DNA of 64,000 nucleotides from Paramarasmius palmivorus (lineage: Eukaryota > Basidiomycota > Agaricomycetes > Agaricales > Marasmiaceae). The DNA lies in contig JAYKXP010000050.1 in NCBI GenBank assembly GCA_037176845.1, positions 186,001 to 250,000 on the forward strand, given 5' to 3'. Position 1 is the first letter of the stretch. Each line of letters opens with the position of its first letter. The translations under genes were made by a program, and so were the position numbers. A model generated the notes under the pieces. That model saw only the letters and a program-made list of their open reading frames with translations, was not told the DNA's origin and ran no database searches. Below, piece by piece: positions 51,839-63,667 of the stretch.

Positions 51839-53082
51839 CTAATACGCAAACTTCTCTACACTCCTGTTTTCACTGTCCGACATTGGAGGAAGAATAGTAA
51901 CAGTCCCATCAGCCTTGTCCAATACCCGTTGGGTATCTACAGTAGTCGTGACCTCAATACGATGATCAGCGAGGGTCGTAAGCCCAATAGTATGAGTCGC
52001 ATCACGCGTGCCAGTACTACGAGACCCACGACCACTAAGACGTCCTTTGAGGAACGTATTCATATGAGCCGACGGTCCACTAGATTCTTCGCCTTCTTCG
52101 GACAGTTTGAAAAACCAACTCGCGATGACGGTCAAGTTGACTACCAAAAGACTGACAACGTCCTAAGAAGAGAAGAGAAGAAGGGTTGTTAGCTACCAGA
52201 ATCATAATACGCAGGGAACTCTACCCACTTCAATAACAGCAAACATAAACTCCATCTTCCCAAGGCCTTCGAGGATCATATACGAATGAACAATGCTAAA
52301 GATTGTTGTAGCAATCGTAGATGAAAAGATAGCAATCAATCGAATCTTGAGACTCTTTCGATTCTTCATATTCGACAAGAGCATGATAGGACAAATGATG
52401 AGTAGGAGGTCGACGAGGCAATCCGCTGTCGTCAAGCACGATTCAGTGAGTATCCCAGTCATATATAACTGCGAAATTAAAACTTCAACTCACTGATCAA
52501 CTGAGCAATAGCCACATCCCTACCCAACTGACACTGCGGTGTAGGCTCCGACTTCCACGTAGTCTCCGCTTCGCAAGTCCAAAACACCTGGGCGAACAAG
52601 ATTGCCCATGTGAAAAGGACAGAGGCGACACACCATTTTAAGAACACGCGCAGTCGTCCGTAGGCCATTCGAATGATGGTGCAAAAGATGGAGACGCGAG
52701 CACACCAGATGACTCCGTAGAAACCATTGTCGAACATGTAGTATCCGGCGATTTTGGTTCCGTATGGATGGGCATCTAGGTGAGTGAGGAATTGAGGAAT
52801 GGGTGTATGGGGAATGGGGAGAGGCGACTAACCAGGTGGCGAAGTGAATATCATCATCCCTGTCAACATGACGATTATGGCTAACATGGACATGAAAGCC
52901 CAAGCATCGTCCCACCATAGGTTTCGTCTCCGAATACGAAGGTAAAGACGGAACGAAGTGGCTAAAATGGCGATAGTGGCACCTGCGATCGCCGCAGCTA
53001 GAAGAATAGAGTAAGTACTAAGTAGTTTTCAGCGTGGAAACTACATACCTCGAAGTTGGGGTAGAGTTGGCTCGGGTAGCAT
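51839..53082 (-). CDS. Fungal rhodopsin-like (Fung_rhodopsin / PTH11-related) integral membrane protein
   Basis: ATG 53082 opens MLPEPTLPQLR, then an intron. Successive exons encode hydrophobic segments: AAAIAGATIAILATSFRLYL with RIRRRNLWWDDAWAF, ALLAIIVML-type, GFYGVIWCARVSIFCTII, WCVASVLFTWAILFAQVFW with the CEAETTWK..P.PQC loop, CLVDLLLIICPIML and IFSSTIATTIFSIVHSY. A last helix and a hydrophilic tail follow to 51839. The order TM-WWDDA-TM..Cys loop..TM is the Fung_rhodopsin (PF20684) pattern, with 6-7 passes. The role may be signal sensing or unknown. Intron positions are approximate. Confidence 0.72.
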
Positions 53083-53912
53083 TGATTCGACGCGTGGGGG
53101 AAAGAGTTACTGGGAATCCAAAGAACAGAACACGGATTCAGCAAGAGACGCATCCCTTTTATTCGGTGGCAAGTTGTCAGACTGAGATACTCCTGAGTCC
53201 TGAGTCCTGAGAGTTGAGGCACTCAAGTGGTAGTGGATTTTTCAAAGCCGACAGGAAATGTAGATGAAGCAGCGGGATCGACGGTAGTGAGACTTCAACT
53301 ACTTTTTCCCCTAAGTTTCTGTTGAAACCGTTCAAGGAACGGAGGTAGATCCTGGGATCCTTCTCCATTCCCCTGAGTTCCTGTTGAAAGTGGCGGTTGG
53401 AGAGCGGGTGAATCATTAAACCGGCTTTTAAGGGATGGTATGTAGATTTGGACGGGTAAAAAGTTGCAAGTCGAAAGTCGAAAAAACCTGCAATGTAGAA
53501 ACGAATGACGAGCGGGCAAGCCGCCGGAACTATGACCTGAGTCAGAGTAAGTCGTGAATGGCCCGAGAATCGATCAGCGACAACGCACATCCAAGTCCCC
53601 TTTAGAAACTAGAAACTGGCAATGCCCATTGCCCAAACTACTCGTACACTCTGCCCCCGTGTTGACTAGGACTCCTGGATCGACGCGCCCCGTGTTGAAG
53701 TTGGATAGACGCGTTACATCTTTTGGACTTTTGAACTTGAGGCGATGTATGGAATTTTGGAAAAAGAGAAGAGGAAGGACATGATGCATGATGGTTGAAA
53801 TGAAGTGTGAGTACGTCATTGCGAAAACGAAAAAAGCCATCCATGATCCTGGCCGCTAGTGCTTGCACATGTAAGTTAAGTATTTCCACTTCTATGTAAC
53901 CGCTCGTATAGA
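53083..53912. other. Intergenic region, nothing recognised
   Basis: Minus frames at 53177-53590 and 53574-53889 overlap without splice logic or motifs. A short tandem repeat (GAGTCCT x2) lies at about 53192-53206. Confidence 0.3.
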
Positions 53913-55390
53913 CTATAACTCAGGCTTAACAACAACCTTCAACGCTTCCCTACTCTTCAGTTTATCCAAAGCCTTTTGATAGTCTTTGATTGCGTATTTG
54001 TCCGTGATCTGCCAGTGTATCTCATTTGAGCGTTTGGACCTACGAAAACAGGGAAGAGGAATGGAAGGGAACTCAGACGTACCATACCCTTGACTTTAAC
54101 CTTCCCAGTTTCCAAGTACTGGATAGCACGGGGGAAGCAGTTTGTTTGTGCGAATGAACCGATGATCTACACGGGGAGATGCGTAACGTTAACGGAGATG
54201 GAGAGATGAAGAGGTAGAGAGATGGGGACGCACCCTGATTTCGTCGCCAAAGATCTTACTCGGAGGCCTAGGTGCCAACAGGCCGTGGTGAGCTAAAGTA
54301 GCGCAACAAGAGAAACAACACATACCAATGAACCAACGCACTATTCTCATACACCCCATAAACCATCAACGTACCGCCTCTTCTGACATAGTTGATAGCG
54401 TCGTTGGCGACTTTTTCTGAGCCTGTGGCTTCGACCTACAAAGTCCGAGTTGTCAGTCAACCCAGAACACAGAACACAGAACTACGTGAGAACAAGACTC
54501 ACAACAGCATCAAACCCATACGGATACTCCTCCTTCAACCTCTTCCACGCAGGCTCAGGATCATCTCTATCAATCTCGATATACTCATCCGCTGCACCCA
54601 AATCTCGCGCGATACGTGTTTTGATACCTTTGTTGGCGGCGATAACAACCTTGGCTGCTCCGTTGAGTTTGAGGAGTTGTGCGAGGATGAGGCCTATTCC
54701 GCGTCACGGGCATTAGCCCCCAAAAACCCAAAACCCAAATACCAAATAGCATATTTACCAGTCGGCCCAGCACCCAAAATCAACACATCCTTCCCAACAC
54801 CCAACGCCAACTTATCAGCACCATGAACCGCACAAGCAGCCGGTTCTACCAAAGTTGCTTCTTCATCACTCAACTTGTGGATTTTGAATACTTTTTTGGG
54901 AGAAACAGCGACGTAACCTGCGAATCCGCCTGCAACTGTAACGCCCAAGCCTTGAAAGTTTGTACAGAGAAGGGGTTGGCCGCGTCGGCAGTAGAAGCAG
55001 AGGTCAGCACTATGGTTATTTGGATGATGTTGGTTGTGGTGAGAGTTTGAAAGACACGTACGGTAATCCAGGATTCAGCAAACACACGGATCACCTTCCT
55101 TGAACACCTTGAACGTTTTTACCGACTTGATAGCGATAGAACCGACGAGCTCGTGTCCGGGGATGAGAGGCAAATTTTGTGAGAAATTCGCCTTCGGAGA
55201 TGTGACTGTGTTCCTTGTTCCGCAGATTCCACAGGTGAGAGGAGAGTATCTGTGAGAGAGAAAGTTTTGAAAAGTGAAAGCGAAAGGAAAGGAACGAACT
55301 CTTGATCAAGACTTGATCGTCGGTGATTTGAGGAATGGGTGTTTGGATGATTTCAAAGTTGCGTACGCCGTGGTAGTATACTGCTTCCAT
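53913..55390 (-). pseudogene. Zinc alcohol dehydrogenase (arabinitol/sorbitol dehydrogenase-like), frame-shifted
   Basis: ATG 55390 gives MEAVYYHGVRNFEIIQTPIP. Later pieces are CGICGT (zinc site), LPLIPGHELVGSIAIKS, FKVFKEGD, CFYCRRGQPLLCTNFQGLGV (structural zinc cysteines), EEATLVEPAACAVHG, LILGAGPT and a final exon ending VVVKPEL at 53913. The set is typical of fungal polyol dehydrogenases. However, an insertion after CGICGT moves the frame, a second change near 55170 restores it, and another near 55085 introduces a TGA after GDPCVC. These cannot all be explained by introns, so the gene is probably dead or recently damaged. The 3' half looks intact. Confidence 0.7.
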
Positions 55391-55639
55391 TGTAAAGGTG
55401 AAGGATGTGGGTGTAGACGAAGGCCTGTTATCTGATAGAGTGGCAAGCCATGTCGTCGTTCGGAATCATGTCGGCCCGTGGGCAAAAAACTTGAGGCGCG
55501 CTGTAGGCCAAATCCATAAACGCCAGACATGATTACGAACGTTTTCTTTTACATCTTAGTGTACACATAGCTTATAGCATTACATGCAAGAACGTAGGTT
55601 ATCGAACGGAGAGCGGGGACAGGGACAAAGGCTAAGAGT

Positions 55640-55775
55640 CCAACCATATGTTTGTATAAGTAACCTGAAATGCATGAGTCGTGTGCATGAAACCGCAGGA
55701 GACGAAGAACAACTGCTTCACAAAGTAGGCAATGGTGTCTTGTATATGGCTGTTGCATAAGGGAAAATCCACTAC
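55640..55775 (-). pseudogene. Copy of bur1 3'-flanking sequence (first tract of the mosaic)
   Basis: GTATAAGTAACCTGAAATGC and neighbouring bases match the sequence just downstream of bur1 (18790-18840) and of its truncated copy (15625-15670). Confidence 0.65.
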
Positions 55776-55789
55776 TATACACTATTCAA

Positions 55790-56040
55790 ATAGGATATCA
55801 TCTCGAGATCGTGCAGTTTTGTGATAATACCCCCACCTTCAACTCCAATTGGCCGCTTCACGCTTATCGTGTTTACATCAGGCGGGTATCTGGCTTCTCC
55901 TATTCGTCCCGCCCAATCAAAGTCCAGGAAATGCATCTTCACGTCCGAGTCACCCTCAGATGCAAGCGACTCCTCGTCGACAAGAAGGTTGACATCCCGG
56001 ATGTCACCATGGACGAAACCGTGCATATGTAGCATTTGTA
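55790..56040 (-). pseudogene. Fragment of a protein kinase-like gene
   Basis: The minus strand encodes HMHGFVHGDIRDVNLLVDEE and MHFLDFDWAGRIGEARYPP, then IGVEGGGIITKLHDLEMISYL. These are a catalytic loop (HGDIRDxN), a DFDWAG magnesium motif and the following helix of a mushroom kinase-like family. No N-lobe and no further C-lobe are present. No parent gene is in the window; the FunK1 gene at 24518 is a different family. Confidence 0.7.
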
Positions 56041-56047
56041 CGACTTC

Positions 56048-56330
56048 TGTCCACGGAAGACGAAAAACAAACAAGTATGTTCCTGAAACGTTGCCTGGTC
56101 TACGAAACGCACGAGACGGAGAGTCAACCATAGCTCAACCCTGCCCTGGCTCCACCCCACCTCTGATCGCTGGTGCAGGTACTGGTGCATTCCTTCCTTG
56201 AGGGTCAAATATTAGGCGCTTGATACGGTATCGCCATCGCCCTGTGCTGCGGCTCGTGTCCATACCTCTGCCCAGGTGGTAACGAAGGCATGTGGATATG
56301 GTGGTGCAGCTGGAGGTGAGCGTTCGCCGT
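56048..56330 (-). pseudogene. Fragment of the bur1 3' end (mosaic tract)
   Basis: CGGAAGACGAAAAACAAACAA through the Pro-rich tail (LPPGQRYGHEPQHRAMAIPY) matches 18826-19020 and 19334-19430, with the segment between them deleted. It fuses without a gap to the coiled-coil gene fragment. Confidence 0.8.
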
Positions 56331-57015
56331 TGTGGGATGGTGTCGCACGGGAATGTTATGATTAGGGCCGTGTGGACGGTGGTGGTGGTGATGAGAATGA
56401 GATATCGTGGTTATTGGATGAATGGGAGAAGGATGGTTGGAGATGGTGTGAGTGCGGTAAAGAGTGGTTTGGGACGGCTCTGGTTCGTGTCCGAGTTTTG
56501 GTTGAACCCAGAGAAGTGAGAGATCGTTGGATAGGTACACTTGCTGAGCCTGAAGGTCTGGAGCCTGCGAGCGAATAGGACCCTACAGTCTGGATTGACG
56601 AAGGTGGTTGCTCTCCTCGATTTCGAGTTTGTCCAGCTCTCTCGACGACAAAGTCCCCACTTCAAGCTTTCCCCTGCCTTCTGAGCGTGTTGAACCCATT
56701 TCGACGTTTTCGAAGAGCCTCTTCCTCGTGCGTTGCTTTGGCGAGTCGCAGTACACGGTTGCATTCTTCGACTGATACGATTTCGGCTTTGATCTTGGTA
56801 ACAGAGACGTTTGTTCTCTTCGCAGCCTCAGCAACCAGCAGCATGATGGTCAGCACCTCGATTTCGGAGCCTTTTTGTGAGTTACGACGGGTGTTGCTGT
56901 TGAGTGAGGCGAGGGGTGCCGTCCTCTGCCTGTGTTTGTTGTGGTAGTATACAAACATTGAATAAAGGCCAAAGGCAGAAAAGAACTGAAAATCACCTTT
57001 TGTAACGACCACTGC
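56331..57015 (-). pseudogene. Fragment of the coiled-coil protein gene (parent 37997-39852), intron retained
   Basis: In reverse order it covers the His-rich tail (HNIPVRHHP), a piece like MGLGPIRS and the coiled coil (TKIKAEIVSVEEC; AAKRTNVSVT), up to the exon 1/intron junction. The intron-like sequence is recognisable (TTTTCAGTTCTTTTCTGCCT near 56990 against GATTCTTTTCTGCTTTCGG in the parent), so the copy was made from DNA, not spliced RNA. Many deletions and frame changes. Confidence 0.8.
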
Positions 57016-57289
57016 TTCATCTGGTCACTGAGCCCGAAAAAGTAGCGTCAGAAAAGCAGTATGGTGATTAGAGTTTGTTAGCGGTACCCACAAAGTCGCG
57101 GTGGTACCGGTATCGTGTTTTTTTTTTTCTTTTTGAAGTGACAGCAAGTCGATGCATATACATCACGGCCAGTCAGAAGTAACACAAAGGGCCCAAAGGT
57201 TGGCGATTGAGGGGAACGCAAGCCTGAGAATCGAGGCGCGACGGTGAGTGACCATGCGTGTTCCTTCCTTCACACGCCAATAAGACGCG

Positions 57290-57500
57290 TCAAACAACTT
57301 GAACTGTGACCATCACCACCAGCAGAAACCCATTCCGAACCTTCTGGTATTCCTCACTGGAAATGGTCAGATCAAGACCAATTCATCTACCTTCATTTCC
57401 TCCTTCCGCGTTGTCCTCGCTCACCAGTGCTAGGTATGGACTTCTTGAGGATATACCAACCCAAATAGCTCAGCACCTCGCACAGTGTGAGTCCCTAATC
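57290..57500 (+). pseudogene. 5' fragment of the RAD51 paralogue
   Basis: Encodes MVRSRPIHLPSFPPSALSSL, then YGLLEDIPTQIAQHLAQ from ATG 57363. Upstream bases (ACGCGTCAAACAACTTGAAC) match the parent's promoter at 45.3 kb. Homology stops at the first intron. Confidence 0.82.
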
Positions 57501-57549
57501 CTTTCCAGGCGTTTCACGACCTCGGACTTGTAACTAAACATCTCGTACT

Positions 57550-57921
57550 ACGACTTTTGTCGGTACGACCAGCACCATTGTTCGCAATCAGTTTGCAAAT
57601 GCCACTTTGTTTCCCCAAATTCAAACATCAGAGACCTTTCAAAGTTCGAGGTATAACCAAGAGACGGACGCTGCCAGAGGTCAGCTGCTCGGAATCATCT
57701 CAGCGAAGTATGTTGCAAAGAGTGCAATTGGAGACTTGGAAGTCCAATGTTCAACGTTCAACGCTCATCAATTACGGCCAACAGCAATATGGCCCTTCTC
57801 CCGATCAATGTATTCTCGAGACAGCAGTGCATTGCCGTTCTTCAAGCCCAGTGGTCAGCAGATAGTATGTATAGCGGAGACTGAGAAGGGTTCTAAATGT
57901 CTGGTCTGCCCTGGTAGATGA
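57550..57921 (+). other. Orphan coding-like tract of unknown origin
   Basis: A frame reading TSTIVRNQFANATLFPQIQT .. AARGQLLGIISAKYVAKSAI has protein-like composition but no start, splice or recognised domain. It directly follows the RAD51-paralogue fragment and is probably another captured gene piece. Confidence 0.35.
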
Positions 57922-58740
57922 TTGATTTCTGGACGCATAACAACTGATGAAATGAGAATCTGTCGTAGAAACAATCTTCAGTATGTGTGGGTATCAAGTA
58001 TAGAGTGAAACACATATCATCCCGAACAAAAAAGTGGGGAAAGGAACATTAAACCAAAGAGGGACTATTCACTGTGTCAGCGTGAAAGGTGATATCATTA
58101 TGAGGTTCAACGAACATTAGATTGATCGATCCAAGTAGGGCGTTGCGAAATTTCGGACGCTTTGGTTCGCACTTGACGTCAGATCCCATCAACTTTTGTC
58201 CCTGTAGGCCTGACTAGGAACCCCGACAATGCCCTACAACTAATCGACTTCGCGAGAGGAATCGGGTGGCGGCCTTTAAAGCTTACAAGTCCTTAATTGT
58301 AAGTGGTTCAAAGGGGGTAACAAAAAAAGAGGTATTGATTCCCTTGTCCTTTGCAACTCGCAAACGCATGTGCTGACTACCAGCGCTTGAGCTTGAAGTT
58401 TGCAAAGCGCCCTGAGGAATCTCCCTCGCAAGGACCTGGCACGAAAGACTTGCAGGATGATACAGCAACAATAACGTTAGATTCAAAGAGAATGTCCAAA
58501 TGCACATAGTACAAGTATAGAGCGAACTACCTTCCCGACTCAATATCCCCCTCGTTTATACTGGTTAACCGTTCATAATGTCGTCAAAATCACTCTGATA
58601 GAACTGAAGACGATACATTTTCAGGTCGAGAATCGACTGAACGGGGCGCTTACAATATAACTCAGTACGTTCAGCAGTCAAACAGCAGGCCCTTACTCAC
58701 CGGGTCAACAAATGTATGTGAACTATGCGAGACAATGACA
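57922..58740. other. Intergenic region, nothing recognised
   Basis: About 800 AT-richer bases with only a weak minus frame (58283-58543). No gene supported. Confidence 0.35.
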
Positions 58741-60544
58741 TTAGGTGGTGTCGCTTGTTTTGGGGCCCTTAATGGTTGGGATAGGAACGCAAGTCGTCAT
58801 TCCATAGGAAGCTGTTGCTGCCCCACTGCTAACGCCCGATGAGACAGTCGAAAGCCCAGAACTTGTCAATTTCCGTGCATTGAGCGTCGCCATCAAACTG
58901 TTAATATTATCTGTTTGCCAATGAGTGAGATTATAGTTAGTCCAACCAAACACTCTGAAGTGACTTGCAATTTTTCCAACTATATGCACTAATATGGGTT
59001 AACCGTCACCGTCCGCACCTACGCCGTCTTTGGTCCCCTTGGCAAATTGAATAATGAAGGGGGGGACTCACGGAACAAAAATGATAAGTAGCATCTGTGA
59101 TAACGAACAACGAACAATGCAAGGTCGACGTCGCGCCAGCAACCACGGTCAAAGCACCCCGTCTGTACCGTGTTTATTCGTTTATATGAGGGGGTTTTAT
59201 GAAGACGTCCCGATTGTGCAAAGGAACTATTTGGCCTTGGCTGTATGTAGCTGCGAAGCCTAAGTATACAAAGGACACACACCCACGGAATAACAATGCC
59301 TGCAACTTACAATCCAAAACAACATTGCCCAGTGATGTGAGGACATCGGCGACGAAGCTTTCCCGACGACCAAATCTTAATATTATTTATTTTCCGCCGT
59401 GAGCTTCGGATATATTACCGTCTCCGATAAAAACATCAAGATACTTACCTGGATGAAAAGCAGGATGCAGACGGCGCGGGCCGTAGTAAGGTTGTTAGGT
59501 AGATTTAATAAGAGAGAAGTTAAGTCTGCTGTGTGGTGTTTGGAGATCCCTGACCAAAGAAAATGTGTTCAATGTTGGATCAGGGGGTCGGCTAATTCAA
59601 GACTTACGAATGAAACTCCAGCGACAATAGCTGCGTTCCTTGTGCAAAGCAACCATTAAAACAATCGTCGTATCAATTTCTGGACTAGCAACCTGGAACG
59701 TTTTCTAGTGCTCACAAAAGTGATCACGCAGGCCAAGCCCTTCAAGAATGTCTGATTGTTCCCAAGAGCCATATCTCTGCAGGTAGCAGCTTGAACGATG
59801 TACATGGTGAGACGGGGGTAGGCTTACCAGGCATAGAAGTAACTGAACGGTCATCGATACTGTTTGGTGCATCTTCTAGAAAGATTAGCAAATTGAATCC
59901 GAATTTTGGCCTAATAGGGCATATTAGACCCACGGAATCCTCCGACAATTGGTATCACCCCTGCGGTCCAAGGGATAATGCCCATTCAGCTCTGCGGGCT
60001 CGTTCCATATGTCCAACTGCATACAGAGCCAGGGGCAAATTGGGTGGTGGTGCTTGCATAATGAATGTCTCCTGCGCAAACTCCAGGAAGAAGAGGACAT
60101 AAACTAGTGGCCACTCAGCGATTTAATCTCCTAATGTCATGACAGCGACAAAAAAAACTTACTCAGGATCGTATAGTTAAGTTTATCTACGTTAGCAGCT
60201 TGTCACCGTCGGGATTGTGGTAATAGAAATGGTCTATTGCAAAGGTATATCATAGGACCCCTGAACGTCGAGATGGCGTGACGAGATGAGATGAGGGTCA
60301 CTTACAGACTTGTACGATGAGCGTTCCCAACAACAACCAGTTGAGCATATTACCGATGAACTATTGAGGGTGATGAACGATAGACATCCAGAGAGGCAGA
60401 TGCTTTTCAAGGTGACTCACAATTGGTCCAACACTAGTGGGGACGACCTGTCAGACGGTAGAACGGGCGAGTATAGAACATAATGGCTTACACAGCAGCG
60501 GCTATAGGCTTGAGGACGTCAGGAGGAGGAATTTGGTTGTCCAT
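58741..60544 (-). CDS. DUF6534-type multi-pass membrane protein (approximate model)
   Basis: ATG 60544 opens MDNQIPPPDVLKPIAAA. Small exons then read VVPTSVGPI, FIGNMLNWLLLGTLIVQVY, a YYHNPDGDKLL loop, VYVLFFLEFAQETFIMQ, IIPWTAGVIPIVGG, AAIVAGVSF and TTARAVCILLFIQ. The final exon ends with a Ser/Thr-rich tail at 58741. Alternating short hydrophobic helices, the GTLIVQVYxYY motif and a Ser-rich cytosolic tail are typical of mushroom DUF6534 proteins (about 7 passes). Introns are frequent and some exon joins were not fixed, so damage cannot be excluded. Function unknown. Confidence 0.6.
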
Positions 60545-61359
60545 AGTGCTGAGTGCGCCCGAGGGACGATGTGTGATCCCAAAATGCACAGGTGCTTAAA
60601 TATGAACAATTTTTTGAATAGGAAGTGTTTTGAGCACCCTGAACGGCTTGATGTGAGATAGCTGATCATTCTCGAAGAGCAAGGAAGCGTACGTATCTGC
60701 GGGTCTGGTTGATCATCAACGAACGGGTTATTGACAGGAGGCGTGAGCCCCAAATTTCTATCATACCATCATGATCGTCCCATCTGTTGGCCTTGGATTC
60801 TGCGCTGGCAAGATAGCCCAATATGGGATGGCGTAGACTTCTATGAATGATCTCCTAGTGTAGAAACAAAGATATCCTCTCAGTTGTTGGTCAGTTGATG
60901 TTCCAGATGGTAAAAGATCAATAGGGGTTCTCAAACCTATTTTCACCTCTGATTTTCTGTCCTAGGAACTGGAATCAGGTCGAATGGTCTTCATCTTGAA
61001 TTTGGCAACTGAGCGGCCGCCCGAGCGCCGTCTAAAAACCCATCAAGACCATACCTACCACGGGCTCCTGCAAACTTCAGGGACGACAAAAATTCTAGCA
61101 TCATTTCGGATAACCACTGCTGGCTCGACATTGCGGGTAGAATCAAGAGAAATTCAAGGGACAATAGGGTGCTTCAAAATCTACATCTGATCTTACTCAC
61201 CAAAATCCGTCAACATGAGGACCAAGAGGAGAAACAAATGAACGAGAAGGCAGGAAGAGAATGTCTTTCGAAATTTCAAAGCTTTACGAACCGGACAAGG
61301 CCCTCCAAATGTTCACTTCGTTCGCATCGGCAAAGAATATTGTACAGCCAGGTATTCCT
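60545..61359. other. Intergenic region, nothing recognised
   Basis: About 815 bases with short frames only (for example 60761-60946 minus). No gene supported. Confidence 0.35.
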
Positions 61360-62295
61360 TCACCACGGAGCCTGTCCATCATCGGACCAGAAAAGACCTA
61401 ATGAAATCAAATCAGTTCAGTCTAGCTAGATACTGACGAACAGATACATACCCGTCTTTTCCTCGCTCCCCGGCCCAAGCAAACACCAATCCATCATGAA
61501 CCTCGCAGCCTCTTCTGCCGTCTTTCCCCCGGGCATGAACCGATTCAAATTTGTCGTCGTGAACCCCGGACAGAAACAATTGACTCTAATCCCATCCTTC
61601 TTCAAATCCTTCGCCAACGCAATTGAATACATGTTAACCGCGGATTTGCTGGTACAATATGCAACGAATTGGAGATTCTGTCCATTATCTGAAGCCTGGT
61701 ATGTAGCAGATCCTCCACGAGAGGTGACTTGGAGGATATTGCCGTACCCGGGTTGAGCTTTCCGGAGGAGAGGAAGAAAGGTAACTGTGGTTTGGACGAG
61801 CCCGAAAAAGTTGGTGTCAAAGACTGTTCGGAGGATGGTGAGGTCAATGGTAGAGGCTGATTGGGGTTCGTTGAGGTCGTTCACGATGCCGATTGCTGGT
61901 GGAACGATTACGAGTTGAGTTTGGGTTTAGGGAGACACGGAGAGGGAGAGGTACTACCTGCATTATTGACTAGCACGTCAAGCCTTCCTTCTTCCTTCTC
62001 AATGGTATCCTTTGCGGCTTCGATCGATTTGATATCATGGAGATCAAGATGAACGAATTTAACGTCGAGTCCGTGTTCGGTCTTGAGTTTCTGTCTGATG
62101 AGGATGTCAGTTTTACAGTCAAAGTGAGCTTGGAGCGCTGAGCACTCACTGTGCTTCCTTTCCCGCGTCGACTCTCCTAGCTGCTAGGTACACGGTATGA
62201 CCTTCTGCAGCGAGCAGCCTGACGAGTTGGAACCCGATACCGGTGTTGGAGCCTGTGACGAGGATGATGCGTTTGTATTCAGATCCTTCGGACAT
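61360..62295 (-). CDS. Short-chain dehydrogenase/reductase (intact copy)
   Basis: ATG 62295 opens MSEGSEYKRIILVTGSNTGI with the TGxxxGIG nucleotide motif. Exon 2 carries VKFVHLDLHDI and LDVLVNNAG. Exon 3 (from about 61884) has RTVFDTNFFGLVQTTVTFLP, LLRKAQPGYGNILQVTS and the catalytic YCTSK pair. Exon 4 ends with LFWSDDGQAPW at 61360. Lengths fit a classical SDR of about 260 residues. It lies in the inverted copy of the 45-50.6 kb block, and its sister at 49653 is frame-shifted. Substrate unknown; homologous carbonyl reductases use NADPH. Confidence 0.85.
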
Positions 62296-62329
62296 GTTGG
62301 ATTGAAGGTTGGTGAGCATTCTGGGACTG

Positions 62330-62336
62330 TTTTATA
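62330..62336 (-). promoter_or_regulatory. TATA box of the intact SDR gene
   Basis: TATAAAA on the minus strand, 35 bases upstream of ATG 62295. The paralogous site before 49653 reads ATATAAGAAG, one substitution weaker. Confidence 0.55.
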
Positions 62337-62584
62337 TCGCAGAAAGTCGCCGAACGAGTTGCGTATCACGGCCATGTTCAATATAGTCGGATGTCACCCG
62401 AAGGTACTCCAGCGTAAGAGAAAATTGAGGGAAGGGCAAGCTTGGCAGATATCTGTCGGATTCGGATAGCATCCGAGGATAAACGGCAAGTACTTAGGTG
62501 TTTTGACTTGGCTCTGTGAGATTATTCGTGAGATGTACTGTCAGACTGACAGGGGAAAGAAAATACAGGTCGAGAATCAACCAT

Positions 62585-63250
62585 GGGCAAACGCCCTAAG
62601 CTTTCAATGGATCAGAATCACCAACTCGCTCTGCCAAATGAGAAGCTGACATAGTGCTCTCCAAGAACGATGTGATAGCATTGTTTACAACTAAATGGAC
62701 AGTGGTTAGCTGTACAGAAGGCTGAAGAACAGGGAAAATTGTACTGGAATAAGGTTCGTCGACGGCTTGGGTCCTGAAATCCAAGATGACATAGTCTGAC
62801 ATACCGATTCATGAAGGCTCTCTTCGACGGCTGTTTGGATGCGACAGAGATGTCTAGTCGTACAGAGAAGTCAGCAGAGCGACAGAAAGAGCACAGTTGA
62901 CAATTACTGACACCAGGATGGATAGGGGCAGAAGCGGGTACCCGAATGAAAAGTAATTCCTCCTTCTTGAGCTCATAACCAATCATAGATATGACGGTAT
63001 TCTTCCCGGAGGAGAGCTCGAGGGAGCGCATCGAGTGAGGTTGGAAATGTTTCGGCTTGATATGATGGGTCGGCCATAGCCTCTGCGAACTCGCTGGGAC
63101 CAGGACGTTTGGGGGAGTTTTCTGGTCCCAGGCCCGTTTCCAAAACCGCTATTATTCATCGGTGCACTCTGTTTTCTTCCAATCAGTCGACTGAAGAGTT
63201 TGAAGGTAGTTGCTCGAGTTTCGGAGATACGGAATTTTACCGCAAGCCAT
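62585..63250 (-). pseudogene. Collapsed CRN composite pseudogene
   Basis: From ATG 63250 the minus strand starts like the gene at 45643 (GKIPYLRNSSNYLQTLQST) and hits two adjacent stops near 63150. It then jumps to the end of a CRN header (ELLFIRVPASAPIHPG, near 62950) and from there to a nuclease-domain relic (YVILDFRTQA, near 62790). NTPase motifs are absent. Two internal deletions relative to the left copy explain the structure. Confidence 0.78.
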
Positions 63251-63667
63251 GATGGTGGGGTGTAGAGTCACAGTCACAAGTGCACAGGCTGATACCAGTT
63301 GCAAGGAACTCTTCTTATGTCGGACGCCATCCGAGGGTACTTGGGCGACATACCACTACGAAGTACACGTCCAAAATCTGTGAGCAAACATGTCAAAGGT
63401 TGGGTGAAATTTTTGCAGATGAGGAAAGTAGTGACGCACTATACGCAAGTCTGCTCCTCTTATTCTGGTCAAATATCCTCGAGGTAAAATCGGAAATCGA
63501 GTGCTAGCCTCTATGACGGTTGTGAAAGACGAAGAGAGCTCACTGGCACCAGCGCTGACCACGCGACCGGCAGGCCAATTTCACACCCTCACATGCACAA
63601 GACGCGTCAAACAGCTTGAACTGTAACCATCACCTTCCTTTCAAGCCTTTTGAGATTCCTGTTGAGA

